Source of the DNA: Paludibacter jiangxiensis | GTDB taxonomy: Bacteria; Bacteroidota; Bacteroidia; Bacteroidales; Paludibacteraceae | Length of the DNA stretch: 64,000 nt | NCBI GenBank assembly: GCA_945870155.1 | Contig: CAMBSB010000001.1 | Coordinates: 1 to 64,000, forward strand | Direction: 5' to 3' | Shown: piece by piece, positions 25,114 to 33,921 of the stretch | Layout of the letters: each line of letters starts with the position of its first letter | Position numbering within the stretch: the first letter of the stretch is position 1 | The notes under the pieces: model-generated | The model's input: only the letters and a program-made list of their open reading frames with translations | What the model was told of the DNA's origin: nothing | Databases searched by the model: none | Position numbers and translations under genes: made by a program

Positions 25114-26949
25114 TCAGTTGTCAATAAATTCTCTATACCATAATTCTAAATGTATCCATTTCCAAATATCACTTGATATGTTAATCTCCGAGTTTAAGTG
25201 CCTTTGATATAATTTTTTTGCTTTTTCAGCATTTATAATTCCTCTTCCGGCAAACGATTCAGAATGAATAATTTGCAATATTAATTCCTTAAATTCAGGA
25301 GTTCTAAACCATTTGTCCTGTGGCGTTTCATAACCAATTTTGTCTTGTCTAAGTCTGATTTGTTCAGGTAAAATTCCTTTAAACGATTCACGTAAAATAC
25401 TTTTGGTATAACCATTTTTTATAATATCATCCGATTTGAGCGAAAGAGCATATTCAACCAAACGATAATCTAAAAATGGTGCTCGCGATTCAACCGAAAA
25501 AGCCATTGAATTTAAATCGGACCATTTCAGTAAATGTTCTAATTTAAATTCAAAATGATTTAAACAAGCTGTTTTTAAATTTTTTGAAGCATATAAATCA
25601 TTCGTTATAGTCGATTTTTTATCTTTTAATACTTTTTCAATAAATTGGGCATCGATATAACCTTTCTCGTTTAATCTTATACTTGTCTTTAACTTTTTCG
25701 GCAATAGAAAATATACAAAAGTCTTAATGCCATAAATTGATTTATGTTCTTTGGTATAGTAATATAGTTCCTTGATAAGTTTTCCAAATCTAAACGACCG
25801 AAGTAAATCTTTAAAATAAAAACCAAAGAAATAATGATAACCACCCAATTCTTCGTCAGAACCTTGACCATCTAAAGTTACAATTGCATTTTTTTGGGCT
25901 AATTGCATTACGCAATATTGTGCATAAGAGCTTGTTGTAGGAATTGGTTCGGTATGTACTTTAATAAACCTTTTTAAATTCTCAAGTAAGGACTCACTTG
26001 TTGGAGTCACAAAATGCATGTTTTGCAGTTTGTCTTTAAAAATATTGATGTATTTCGATTCATCGGCTACTTCTCCGGGCGAATAAACTGCCGAAAATGT
26101 ATGTAAATCTTTTTTGTTAAATACTTGAGTGATAATTGATGTTATTGTTCCGGAATCAAGACCTCCACTTAAACAAACTCCAATAGGAACATCGCTTCTT
26201 AATCTTATTTTTACTGCATCAATCAATAAATCTTTGTAAGTATTCTTGCTGTTTTTCAGGTCTGTAAGTTTTTCACTTAATTTGTACCAACATTTAATGT
26301 TGACAATGCCATTTATAATTGTCATACAATGACCATGTTGCATCTTTTTTACACCTTCAAAAAAAGTATCTTCGGTCTGATCTGTTCTGTTAAAAGCCAA
26401 ATAATCGAAGAGAACCTGATTGTTAACCGAGTTCTTTTTCTCATAAACAGCCAAAATTGGTGGAATTTCTGAAGCAAAAACCAATTGATTATTATCTTGA
26501 TAGTAGTAAAATGGTTTCTCTCCGAATCTATCTCGGGCTGCAAAAACATTTCCGGTTTCTTTATCATAAATAGCAAAAGCAAACATCCCATTGAAATAAT
26601 CTAAACAAGATTCACCATAATAAATATACATTTTCAGCAAAACTTCGGAGTCTGAACTACTTGTAAATGCAATGCCTTTTGATATTAAATCATCTCTTAA
26701 CTCAATATAATTGAAGATTTCTCCATTAAATACCATGGTATATCTACCCGATGCATCATGCATAGGTTGATGTCCGGCAATACTTAAATCTAATATGCTT
26801 AATCGAACAAATCCCAACGCAGTTGAATTGTGCGAAAAGATACCTTCATCGTTTGGTCCGCGATGCTTCTGCTTTAACATCATAGTTTTTATTTTACTAT
26901 GGTCAACAGCTTGATTATCAAATCGAATTATACCGCAAATGCCACACAT
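25114..26949 (-). CDS. asnB: asparagine synthetase (glutamine-hydrolysing) homologue
   Basis: The 611-residue protein has the N-terminal nucleophile amidotransferase domain with C2 (MCGICGI), RGPNDEG and the FNGEIFNY motif, then the PP-loop synthetase domain with GVCLSGGLDSG. Length and order are those of AsnB. In glycan clusters such homologues often amidate uronic acids to uronamides, so the target could be a sugar carboxylate rather than aspartate. It ends one base from the upstream glycosyltransferase gene, indicating a tight operon. Key residues are intact. Confidence 0.88.
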   Translation of the reverse strand: MCGICGIIRFDNQAVDHSKIKTMMLKQKHRGPNDEGIFSHNSTALGFVRLSILDLSIAGHQPMHDASGRYTMVFNGEIFNYIELRDDLISKGIAFTSSSDSEVLLKMYIYYGESCLDYFNGMFAFAIYDKETGNVFAARDRFGEKPFYYYQDNNQLVFASEIPPILAVYEKKNSVNNQVLFDYLAFNRTDQTEDTFFEGVKKMQHGHCMTIINGIVNIKCWYKLSEKLTDLKNSKNTYKDLLIDAVKIRLRSDVPIGVCLSGGLDSGTITSIITQVFNKKDLHTFSAVYSPGEVADESKYINIFKDKLQNMHFVTPTSESLLENLKRFIKVHTEPIPTTSSYAQYCVMQLAQKNAIVTLDGQGSDEELGGYHYFFGFYFKDLLRSFRFGKLIKELYYYTKEHKSIYGIKTFVYFLLPKKLKTSIRLNEKGYIDAQFIEKVLKDKKSTITNDLYASKNLKTACLNHFEFKLEHLLKWSDLNSMAFSVESRAPFLDYRLVEYALSLKSDDIIKNGYTKSILRESFKGILPEQIRLRQDKIGYETPQDKWFRTPEFKELILQIIHSESFAGRGIINAEKAKKLYQRHLNSEINISSDIWKWIHLELWYREFIDN

Positions 26950-27867
26950 TTAGTTTTTTGTTTTAATATTTTTATATATGTCAATCAATTGGGACGCAAT
27001 ATTCTTATTATCTATTAATAAGTATTTTTCTTTTGGAAAATCAACTTGTTCAAATTTTTCGAGTTGCTTCAAAGCTTTAATTACAGATTCAGGACTGTAA
27101 TCTATAATCACACAACCATCAATTCCTTCAATTTGTTCAGCCACATCTCCTACATTTGTGCTAATCATTGGACGTTTGCATGCCATTAACTCTTTGATAA
27201 ACATGGGTGAACCTTCGCGTAAAGAAGTTAAAAGTCCCACATCGCAAGCATTCATCATTAATCTTACCTCATCTCTGTTAAATCCGTCTAATTCAATAAG
27301 TTCGTAGTTGTCAAGCTTTTGTATTGCCTCTATAGCAAGCTGTGCGTTTTTTTCAAATCGAGAAAATGAACTCGAAAACAAAACATATTTTTTGTTAGTC
27401 GACCAAGCTAATTCTTGTCTGGCCAACTGTTTATCCATAGGATAAAACATTTTAAAATCAATGCCACAAGGTAAAATCGCATGTTTTTTTGCAATATATT
27501 TTACTTTCTCGCTTTGATTTAAAGATACAAAGATATTAAATTTTGAAAATAATAAAGGAAAAACCGACAATAATCTCAAATTTAAAGTATTGATATCACA
27601 TCCATGATAAGTTGTAACAACAGGAATCTTACGCTGTAAATTTGCTAATAAGCCCGACAAGCCAAAATGTGCGTGTAATAGGTCGGGTTGATATTCCTTA
27701 ATTTTTTGAAGTAACATCTTCCTGCTTTTTAAATAACCTTTCCAACCTTTGCCTTCAATACCAAAATATTCAACATTTATTCCGGCATCTTCTAATGCCT
27801 CACCTTGTTCTTGTACAAAAGTGGCAATCTGACCTGAATTGCTGCTACAAACTATCAAAAGTTTCAT
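26950..27867 (-). CDS. GT4-type glycosyltransferase
   Basis: A 305-residue GT-B enzyme: N-terminal MKLLIVCSSNSGQIATFVQEQ, the HAHFGLSGLLA and TTYHGCDIN acceptor-side motifs, and the donor-side SLREGSPMFIKELMACKRPMI with the family Glu pair (EGxxxxxxE type). It abuts asnB directly and is the first gene of this minus-strand glycan operon. Donor and acceptor are unknown. Confidence 0.85.
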   Translation of the reverse strand: MKLLIVCSSNSGQIATFVQEQGEALEDAGINVEYFGIEGKGWKGYLKSRKMLLQKIKEYQPDLLHAHFGLSGLLANLQRKIPVVTTYHGCDINTLNLRLLSVFPLLFSKFNIFVSLNQSEKVKYIAKKHAILPCGIDFKMFYPMDKQLARQELAWSTNKKYVLFSSSFSRFEKNAQLAIEAIQKLDNYELIELDGFNRDEVRLMMNACDVGLLTSLREGSPMFIKELMACKRPMISTNVGDVAEQIEGIDGCVIIDYSPESVIKALKQLEKFEQVDFPKEKYLLIDNKNIASQLIDIYKNIKTKN

Positions 27868-28253
27868 AAGTTCGTATTTTATTTTTTAGCATAAAAGTAA
27901 TTAATATGATAATTCTCATATTGACACTTAATTGAAAATGCATTTGATGTTGATTCTGTTTTTATATATTAGATATTAATATATTGTTAATCAGTTCTGT
28001 TTTAAATATTTAGTTTATAAGTTAAACCAAAATGTACTATAACATATTTGCAATAAAATTACAATTTATCTAATTTGGACGACAAGATACAAATAATTTT
28101 GATAATTTAAAACAGTTTGATGTAATTTTAATAAATATCAACATTGCACTTAAAACCGGAAAAGCTTATATATTGGTTTATTAAATCCCAATATATAAGC
28201 TCTTCTAAAATGAAAAAACAAATTACACTATCAATATTTTATTAATTTTATAG
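27868..28253. other. intergenic region, 386 bases
   Basis: A+T-rich gap. It must contain the start signals for the glycan operon on the minus strand, but no clear TAnnTTTG box stands out. The only clear structure is the terminator-like hairpin at 28163-28201. Confidence 0.6.
28163..28201 (-). terminator. terminator of the outer-membrane protein gene
   Basis: Perfect 14-base arms agcttatatattgg and ccaatatataagct with an 11-base loop, about 50 bases past the minus-strand stop at 28254 and followed by cttttcc on that strand. Confidence 0.65.
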
Positions 28254-31121
28254 TTAAAATCTGCGTTCAAATCCGCCTCCACCTCCTTCAATATGGCGTG
28301 GATGGTCACCTCCATCTGGTCGTCCCATACCTTCAGGTCTTACAAAACCATCTGGTCGACCATCAGAACTCTTTTTGCCTCCAAATTTATTGATTTTGTA
28401 AGTAAAGCTCAAAATAAAATATGCAGGTAAAGTATTATAATTGCTATATTGTATATAATTATCGCCCACGGTTTGTCGAATATTTAATCTTTGTCGAAGT
28501 ATGTCATTGGCTCTGAATGATAAAGTACCCTTATTTTTAAAGATATTTTTGTCAACTGATGCATTCCACATAATTTCACTTTGATCCATGTTGGTATAAC
28601 CTGCTCTGTCAGAATATGCTATGTCAGAACTTATTGAAAAATTATAGGGTAATCTGATTACCACATTTCCTCTTCCTGTCCAATTCCATATTTCAGTTTC
28701 AATGTTTTTCAAATTATTTAGTGAATTTGAATAGCCAATTCTACCTCTAATTCCCAATTCAATAACATCGTGTGTAAATGTCAATGATATCTCTTCAGAA
28801 CCACTATATGTGCGGGTTTTACTTAAATCGCCCAAAGCTAAGTTCTCAATATTTATGTCGGCAATATTTACATTTCTTTTAATGTTACTATATTGAGTTC
28901 TGTATCCAAATGATGTTCCGGTATTGAAGTGTAATCTCTTTTGAATAAGTGGGGTGTTGTACATAACATTCCAATTTAACGAAATTGGGATATTAGATGA
29001 GTTAATTGTTTGATTATAAGACTTTAGTGTGTTGTCATAAATTTTATTTGAGACTAAGGCATCTTTTACTCCTTCAGCCACAAAATAAGTGTTAAATGAA
29101 GAGAAACTTTTATCGTTGAAAGAGCTGTACATTAAACGTAGATAGTGCGAAAATGCCGGGTTCAATAAGGGATTCCCAACTGTTTCTGATGTCAGGTCAT
29201 TGTTGTTTTTTACAGGTTGCATTTGATTAATCGACGGTTGTTGAGTTCGTCCACGATAATCTATACGCGTAAATTTCTTTTTACCAAAATTGTATTGGAA
29301 TCGCCCGGTTGGTGCAAAGTTAAACACCCCATAAGTGGTATCTTTTGTAAATCCATCTCCATAAGTGCGAATGTTATTAGTTTGCGATGGTTCACCATTA
29401 ATACCTAACATTAAATTATAATCTTTTTCGGTATATCGATAATTTAACTCAATAGTTTCACGATAAAATTTATTTTCAAAATTATTGCTGTATTCTTCAT
29501 TGAATACAGTATAATCACCATTTGTGTCCTTACTATACTGTAGTTTGTTTGATGTAGTGTTAGTGTTTCTTAATGACATAGCAACTTCAAGCATATTCTT
29601 TATGTTCCAAAGAGGTTCAACATAGGATAATCTTAAAGTATTGCTTATTTTATTTGATTGATTATTAGTTTTTTGATCAATATTTATGATTTTAAGTTGT
29701 GTGTTTTTATTTGATATATTCGTGCTTTCATTATCACTTTGTGATAACTGAGTTTCAAAACTTGTAGTAAGCGATCGACCTTTTTTTGAATTAAATTTTC
29801 GACTGTATATTACATTGATGCCCCCTGATAAAGAAGTGTTTAAGCCACTGTTACTAGAGTTACCCCAGCTTGTGCTATCTTCGCCTGTAAGTAATGAATA
29901 TTTACGAAGATTATATGAATCAGTAATATTATAGTTAAGATTAGGTTGGATAATAAGAGTTCTCAAACTGTCAATTTTCCATTCGGCTTCAAGACGCACA
30001 TTTGCTTCATATTTATCATCTCCGGATGTGTTTTTTGATAAGTCAGTATAGTTAATTTCTGATAAATAGCTTAGTTTATTGCTTTCGGTATCACTAAAAT
30101 TATTAGAGTGGTTAACGGTCAGGTCGCCGCCAATTTTAAATTTCGGATTTACTATCGTGTTATTATTTAAGCCAATATTCTCGGAAGCAGTGATTCCACC
30201 ATTGGCACCACCTCCCCACGAACCTCTACTTCTACTACTTCTGGCTGTGTTGAGATTATTTGCACCGGCATTGATTGAAGTTTGTGCATCGCCATTCATA
30301 ATATTCAGCGATAAACTTCCATCGTATCTAAAATCTTTGTTTATATCTACTCCTGCACCTGCTCCTGCATTACCATAAAGCCCTTTACGTCTGTTCGATT
30401 TTGTTGTTAAGTTGATTATGCGTTCGGTATCACCATCTTCAAAGCCTGTAAGTAATGCCATATCAGATTTTTGCTCAAGTACCTGAATTTTTTCTATCAT
30501 ATCGGCAGGTAAATTCTTTGTAGCTTGTTCTATGTCACCATTGAAGAATTTTTTTCCGTCCAAGCGAATTTTTTTTATTTCCTCACCATTGATAGTAATT
30601 TTACCTTCAGAACTTATTTCAAGTCCGGGTAATTTTTTCAATAAGTCTTCAACTGGTGCATTCTCCTGTGTTTTAAAAGCTGTTGCATTATATTCTATTG
30701 TATCACCTTTTACAACTAATTGGGCAGCAGTACCTTTTACTTCAACTTCGCCTAATAATTTGGCATTCTCAACAAGTTGAAAACTTTTTAATATTAAATC
30801 TTTTTTTGCAACTGTAATGTTTTTGAATTGCGAAGTATAACCAATTACACTTATGGCAAGTATATAATTACCAGATTTTATTTTCGTTAACATAAATCCA
30901 CCTTTTTCATTGGTAACAACTCCTTGTACCATTGTTGAATCAGTTTGTTTAAGCAAACGTACTGTAGCCATTTCAAGAGGCATTCCATTTTTTGAATCGA
31001 ACACTGTAGATTGAATACTTTGTTGGCTAAACATTGTTAGCGTAAGAAAAAGGAAACTAAATATCAATTTAATTGACTTCATGGTTAAAATATTTTCTAT
31101 ATTTTTTATGTAATAACTCAA
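28254..31121 (-). CDS. outer-membrane beta-barrel protein with N-terminal carboxypeptidase-regulatory-like domain
   Basis: TonB-dependent-receptor-like protein. The likely start is the ATG at 31082 (MKSIKLIFSFLFLTLTMFSQ, a signal peptide); the longer frame to 31121 adds 13 residues. Residues 20-100 of the short form are a CarboxypepD-regulatory-like beta domain (ATVRLLKQTDSTMVQGVVTNEKGGF), followed by a plug-like part (LLKKLPGLEISSEGKITINGE) and an OMP_b-brl_3-type barrel. The C-terminus is an unusual Gly/Arg/Pro/Asp-rich tail (RPDG and RPEG repeats, then GGGGGFERRF). No SusD partner is present, so it is probably not a glycan importer. Substrate unknown. Confidence 0.8.
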   Translation of the reverse strand: MSYYIKNIENILTMKSIKLIFSFLFLTLTMFSQQSIQSTVFDSKNGMPLEMATVRLLKQTDSTMVQGVVTNEKGGFMLTKIKSGNYILAISVIGYTSQFKNITVAKKDLILKSFQLVENAKLLGEVEVKGTAAQLVVKGDTIEYNATAFKTQENAPVEDLLKKLPGLEISSEGKITINGEEIKKIRLDGKKFFNGDIEQATKNLPADMIEKIQVLEQKSDMALLTGFEDGDTERIINLTTKSNRRKGLYGNAGAGAGVDINKDFRYDGSLSLNIMNGDAQTSINAGANNLNTARSSRSRGSWGGGANGGITASENIGLNNNTIVNPKFKIGGDLTVNHSNNFSDTESNKLSYLSEINYTDLSKNTSGDDKYEANVRLEAEWKIDSLRTLIIQPNLNYNITDSYNLRKYSLLTGEDSTSWGNSSNSGLNTSLSGGINVIYSRKFNSKKGRSLTTSFETQLSQSDNESTNISNKNTQLKIINIDQKTNNQSNKISNTLRLSYVEPLWNIKNMLEVAMSLRNTNTTSNKLQYSKDTNGDYTVFNEEYSNNFENKFYRETIELNYRYTEKDYNLMLGINGEPSQTNNIRTYGDGFTKDTTYGVFNFAPTGRFQYNFGKKKFTRIDYRGRTQQPSINQMQPVKNNNDLTSETVGNPLLNPAFSHYLRLMYSSFNDKSFSSFNTYFVAEGVKDALVSNKIYDNTLKSYNQTINSSNIPISLNWNVMYNTPLIQKRLHFNTGTSFGYRTQYSNIKRNVNIADINIENLALGDLSKTRTYSGSEEISLTFTHDVIELGIRGRIGYSNSLNNLKNIETEIWNWTGRGNVVIRLPYNFSISSDIAYSDRAGYTNMDQSEIMWNASVDKNIFKNKGTLSFRANDILRQRLNIRQTVGDNYIQYSNYNTLPAYFILSFTYKINKFGGKKSSDGRPDGFVRPEGMGRPDGGDHPRHIEGGGGGFERRF

Positions 31122-31307
31122 ATCTTTTTGAAGTTATAAGTAAAGATTCATTTGACAATTTAAAAATGAAAAGGTTTAATTGAGAAAATTAATAATAGGA
31201 AAATTAAAAACATGTACAATCCTGCTTTAGATATATATATTTGGGAATTAAAGGAATGTAGAAAAATAATTTATATAAAAATTTTTTAAAAACATAAGAA
31301 AATACCA

Positions 31308-31342
31308 AAAAAATCCGCTTAACTTTTGCTAAGCGGATTTTT
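31308..31342 (-). terminator. terminator of the ROK kinase gene
   Basis: Perfect stem aaaaatccgctta / taagcggattttt with an eight-base loop and T-run, 23 bases downstream of the minus-strand stop at 31365. Confidence 0.9.
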
Positions 31343-31364
31343 AAAATTCAAGAAAAATTATAAT

Positions 31365-32321
31365 TTATATTTCCCATGCCAATGCACTTGCACCAAGTAC
31401 CGCAGCATCTGCTTCTTTTAATTCGCTGAAAAACAATTTAATTTTACCTTTCCACAAGGGTAGTAAGTTTGCTTCCATGTGTTCGCGTATAGGATTCATT
31501 ATCAAATCACCAGCTTTAGACAAACCACCGAAAATGGCAATAGCTTCAGGAGCACTGAAAGCTACGAAATCGGCCAAACTTTGTCCAAGAATTTTACCAG
31601 TAAATTCAAAAATTTCTTTTGCAATTTCATCACCTTCCATAGCAGCATCAAATACATCTTTGGATGTGATGTTTTCCATCGGGATATTACGCAATTGACT
31701 GTTTTTGGTAGTTGAACCAAGAATTTCGCGAGCTGAACGAGCTACACCTGTAGCAGAGCAATAAGTTTCCAAACAGCCATGTTTTCCACATCCACACAAG
31801 CGTCCGTTTTCGCGTATGGCTGTTGTGTGCCCAAGTTCTCCGGCAAAACCATCATGTCCATAAACTACTTTTCCATCAATGATGATACCACTTCCAACTC
31901 CGGTGCCAAGTGTTATCATAATAAAGTTTTTCATGCCACGTGCTCCTCCATAGGTCATTTCGCCAACAGCTGCTGCGTTAGCATCGTTGGTGAGTGCCGT
32001 AGGAATGCCGAATTTTTCTGTCATCAAGTTTGCAAAAGGTATAACGCCTTTCCAAGGCAAGTTGGGTGCAAATTCAATATTGCCTGTATAATAATTTCCA
32101 TTTGGAGCACCAACGCCAATTCCTTTTATTTTATCGCTACCACCTGCGGCATCAATGAGTTTAATCATTTCGTCGTACAAATCCTGAATATACAGGTTTA
32201 CGTCACTGTGTGTGCCGGTTTTAATTGCACTTTTTGAGATTACTGTTCCACGGCTGTCCACAATACCAAAAACGGTATTTGTGCCACCCATATCCATTCC
32301 TATTACATAAGGTTTTTCCAT
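31365..32321 (-). CDS. ROK-family sugar kinase (glucokinase-like)
   Basis: A 318-residue ROK protein with the ATP-binding motif GMDMGGTNT near residues 8-16, LTNDANAAAVGE, the GTGVGSGIIIDG phosphate motif, and the zinc signature CGCGKHGCLE with the preceding GELGH. It phosphorylates glucose or a related hexose at position 6 in the cytoplasm. It is read with the MFS sugar transporter upstream, separated by a repeat-rich gap, which fits uptake and phosphorylation of a free hexose. Confidence 0.9.
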   Translation of the reverse strand: MEKPYVIGMDMGGTNTVFGIVDSRGTVISKSAIKTGTHSDVNLYIQDLYDEMIKLIDAAGGSDKIKGIGVGAPNGNYYTGNIEFAPNLPWKGVIPFANLMTEKFGIPTALTNDANAAAVGEMTYGGARGMKNFIMITLGTGVGSGIIIDGKVVYGHDGFAGELGHTTAIRENGRLCGCGKHGCLETYCSATGVARSAREILGSTTKNSQLRNIPMENITSKDVFDAAMEGDEIAKEIFEFTGKILGQSLADFVAFSAPEAIAIFGGLSKAGDLIMNPIREHMEANLLPLWKGKIKLFFSELKEADAAVLGASALAWEI

Positions 32322-32330
32322 AATTATTAT

Positions 32331-32396
32331 TTCGTGTTTCGTGTTTCGTGTTTTGTGTTTCGTGTTTCGCGCTGTAAAGAACGCGAAACACGAAAC
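32331..32396. repeat. 7-bp tandem repeat with long inverted arm
   Basis: Six copies of ttcgtgt (one each tttgtgt and ttcgcgc) at 32331-32372, then a complementary stretch at 32382-32396. The arms gtttcgtgtttcgcg (32357-32371) and cgcgaaacacgaaac pair perfectly over 15 bases with a 10-base loop. It lies between the transporter and kinase genes and could attenuate or process the joint transcript. Confidence 0.85.
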
Positions 32397-32415
32397 CAGA
32401 AATGATTAATATTTT

Positions 32416-33753
32416 TTATTCTACAGGTATATCTTTATTTACGTTTTTACTACCAACCAAGCCATAAAACAAAAGATAAACTAACGCTGCTATGATAAGC
32501 CAGTAACTTGCCATATATCCAACCGAATCAGAAATAAATTGTTGAAGAAGTGGTAAGACACCTCCACCAACTACCATCATCATAAAAATACCTGAAGCTT
32601 GTGCGGTATATTTACCTAATCCTTCTACTGCAAGATTAAAAATACCTCCCCACATTACCGAAGTGCTTAATCCGCAAAGAACTAAAAATAAAGCACTAAG
32701 TGGCACCTGTGACATATTGAAGCCTTCAGTAACACTGTAACCAGGCATAGAAACGGTAATAGTTTTTGGAGTAAATATTGCAATTAATACAAATAAAATT
32801 GCAGCAGCAGAAACTACAATAAGTTGAGTGCGGCTTGATACTTTACCACTTATGGCACTACTAATTGAACGTCCAACTAACATTAACAACCAATAAATGG
32901 CTGCTATAGCTCCTCCAATTGCAGCTCCATTTGTTAAAAGACCAGCGCCTTTATCACTTGCATCGGCCAGATAAAAGTTTAAAGTACCTGGAATACCAAT
33001 TTCAACACCTACGTAAATAAAAATACCAATAACTCCTAACACGGTATGACGAAAACTCCATGGACTGTGCGTGAAATTTGTTTTCAAAGAACCTCCTTTT
33101 TGTAAATGTGGTTCAGGAATAGAAAAAAATGAGATAATGATGAATGCTGATGCAAACACTCCCATAGCAATAAATAAAAGTGAAGAAACGTCTGTCATTG
33201 TTGTTTGTGCAGTTACTGTTCCAATTAATGCACCAACAAATAATGGAGTTAAAGTTCCAGACAATGAATTTAGGGCACCACCAGTTTGAATGAGTTGATT
33301 ACCTTTGTTACCGCCTCCGCCTAATAGGTTAAGCATAGGGTTTACAACAGTATTGAGCATACATACGCAAAAACCACATATAAATGCACCCAATAGATAA
33401 ATTATAAAATTTAATTTAATTGTAAAACCACCAAAAGCAAAAACATCAGTTGTTGCCCCAATTTTACTTGATAAAAATTGTGTAAATAAACCTAAAACAC
33501 CTATGGCCATTGCAATAAGAGCTGTTTTTTTGTAGCCAATTTTTACAAGCATATTTCCTGCAGGAATTCCCATAAAAAAGTATGCTAGGAAATTCATCAT
33601 ATTTCCCATCATTCCTAATACATTTGACCCTGCGTATTCGTTTTTCCAAATTGTTCCAAACGGCGCTGCAAGGTTAGTTACAAATGAAATCATTGCGAAC
33701 AATGCAAACATAATTGCAATTGGCAATGCATAATTCTTTTTTTCTGTTGTCAT
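32416..33753 (-). CDS. MFS sugar transporter (glucose/galactose/fucose permease type)
   Basis: A 445-residue membrane protein with about 12 hydrophobic segments and the FucP/GluP-like layout, including MGIPAGNMLVKIGYKKTA between segments 2 and 3 (MFS motif A region) and a CGLSTSVMWGGIFNLAVEGLG block typical of the hexose:H+ symporter subfamily. It would import a hexose into the cytoplasm for the neighbouring ROK kinase. A Bacteroidetes-type promoter element lies upstream at 33813. Confidence 0.88.
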   Translation of the reverse strand: MTTEKKNYALPIAIMFALFAMISFVTNLAAPFGTIWKNEYAGSNVLGMMGNMMNFLAYFFMGIPAGNMLVKIGYKKTALIAMAIGVLGLFTQFLSSKIGATTDVFAFGGFTIKLNFIIYLLGAFICGFCVCMLNTVVNPMLNLLGGGGNKGNQLIQTGGALNSLSGTLTPLFVGALIGTVTAQTTMTDVSSLLFIAMGVFASAFIIISFFSIPEPHLQKGGSLKTNFTHSPWSFRHTVLGVIGIFIYVGVEIGIPGTLNFYLADASDKGAGLLTNGAAIGGAIAAIYWLLMLVGRSISSAISGKVSSRTQLIVVSAAAILFVLIAIFTPKTITVSMPGYSVTEGFNMSQVPLSALFLVLCGLSTSVMWGGIFNLAVEGLGKYTAQASGIFMMMVVGGGVLPLLQQFISDSVGYMASYWLIIAALVYLLFYGLVGSKNVNKDIPVE

Positions 33754-33812
33754 GTGAAATTGATTTTTATTGATTAATTATGATTATGTGATATAATTGA
33801 AAATTTGACCCA

Positions 33813-33820
33813 CAAAGTTA
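33813..33820 (-). promoter_or_regulatory. -7 promoter element of the transporter-kinase operon
   Basis: Reads taactttg on the minus strand, matching TAnnTTTG, 60 bases before the MFS start. A possible -33 element (ttg, complement of 33843-33845) lies 22 bases further upstream. Confidence 0.55.
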
Positions 33821-33921
33821 ATATATATCGTTATTGAAAATTCAACAAAGTTCAATAGAAATAATGTTTTAAAACACATTTTTCTCTAAAAGTTCATGCT
33901 TTATGAATATTAATACATAAA

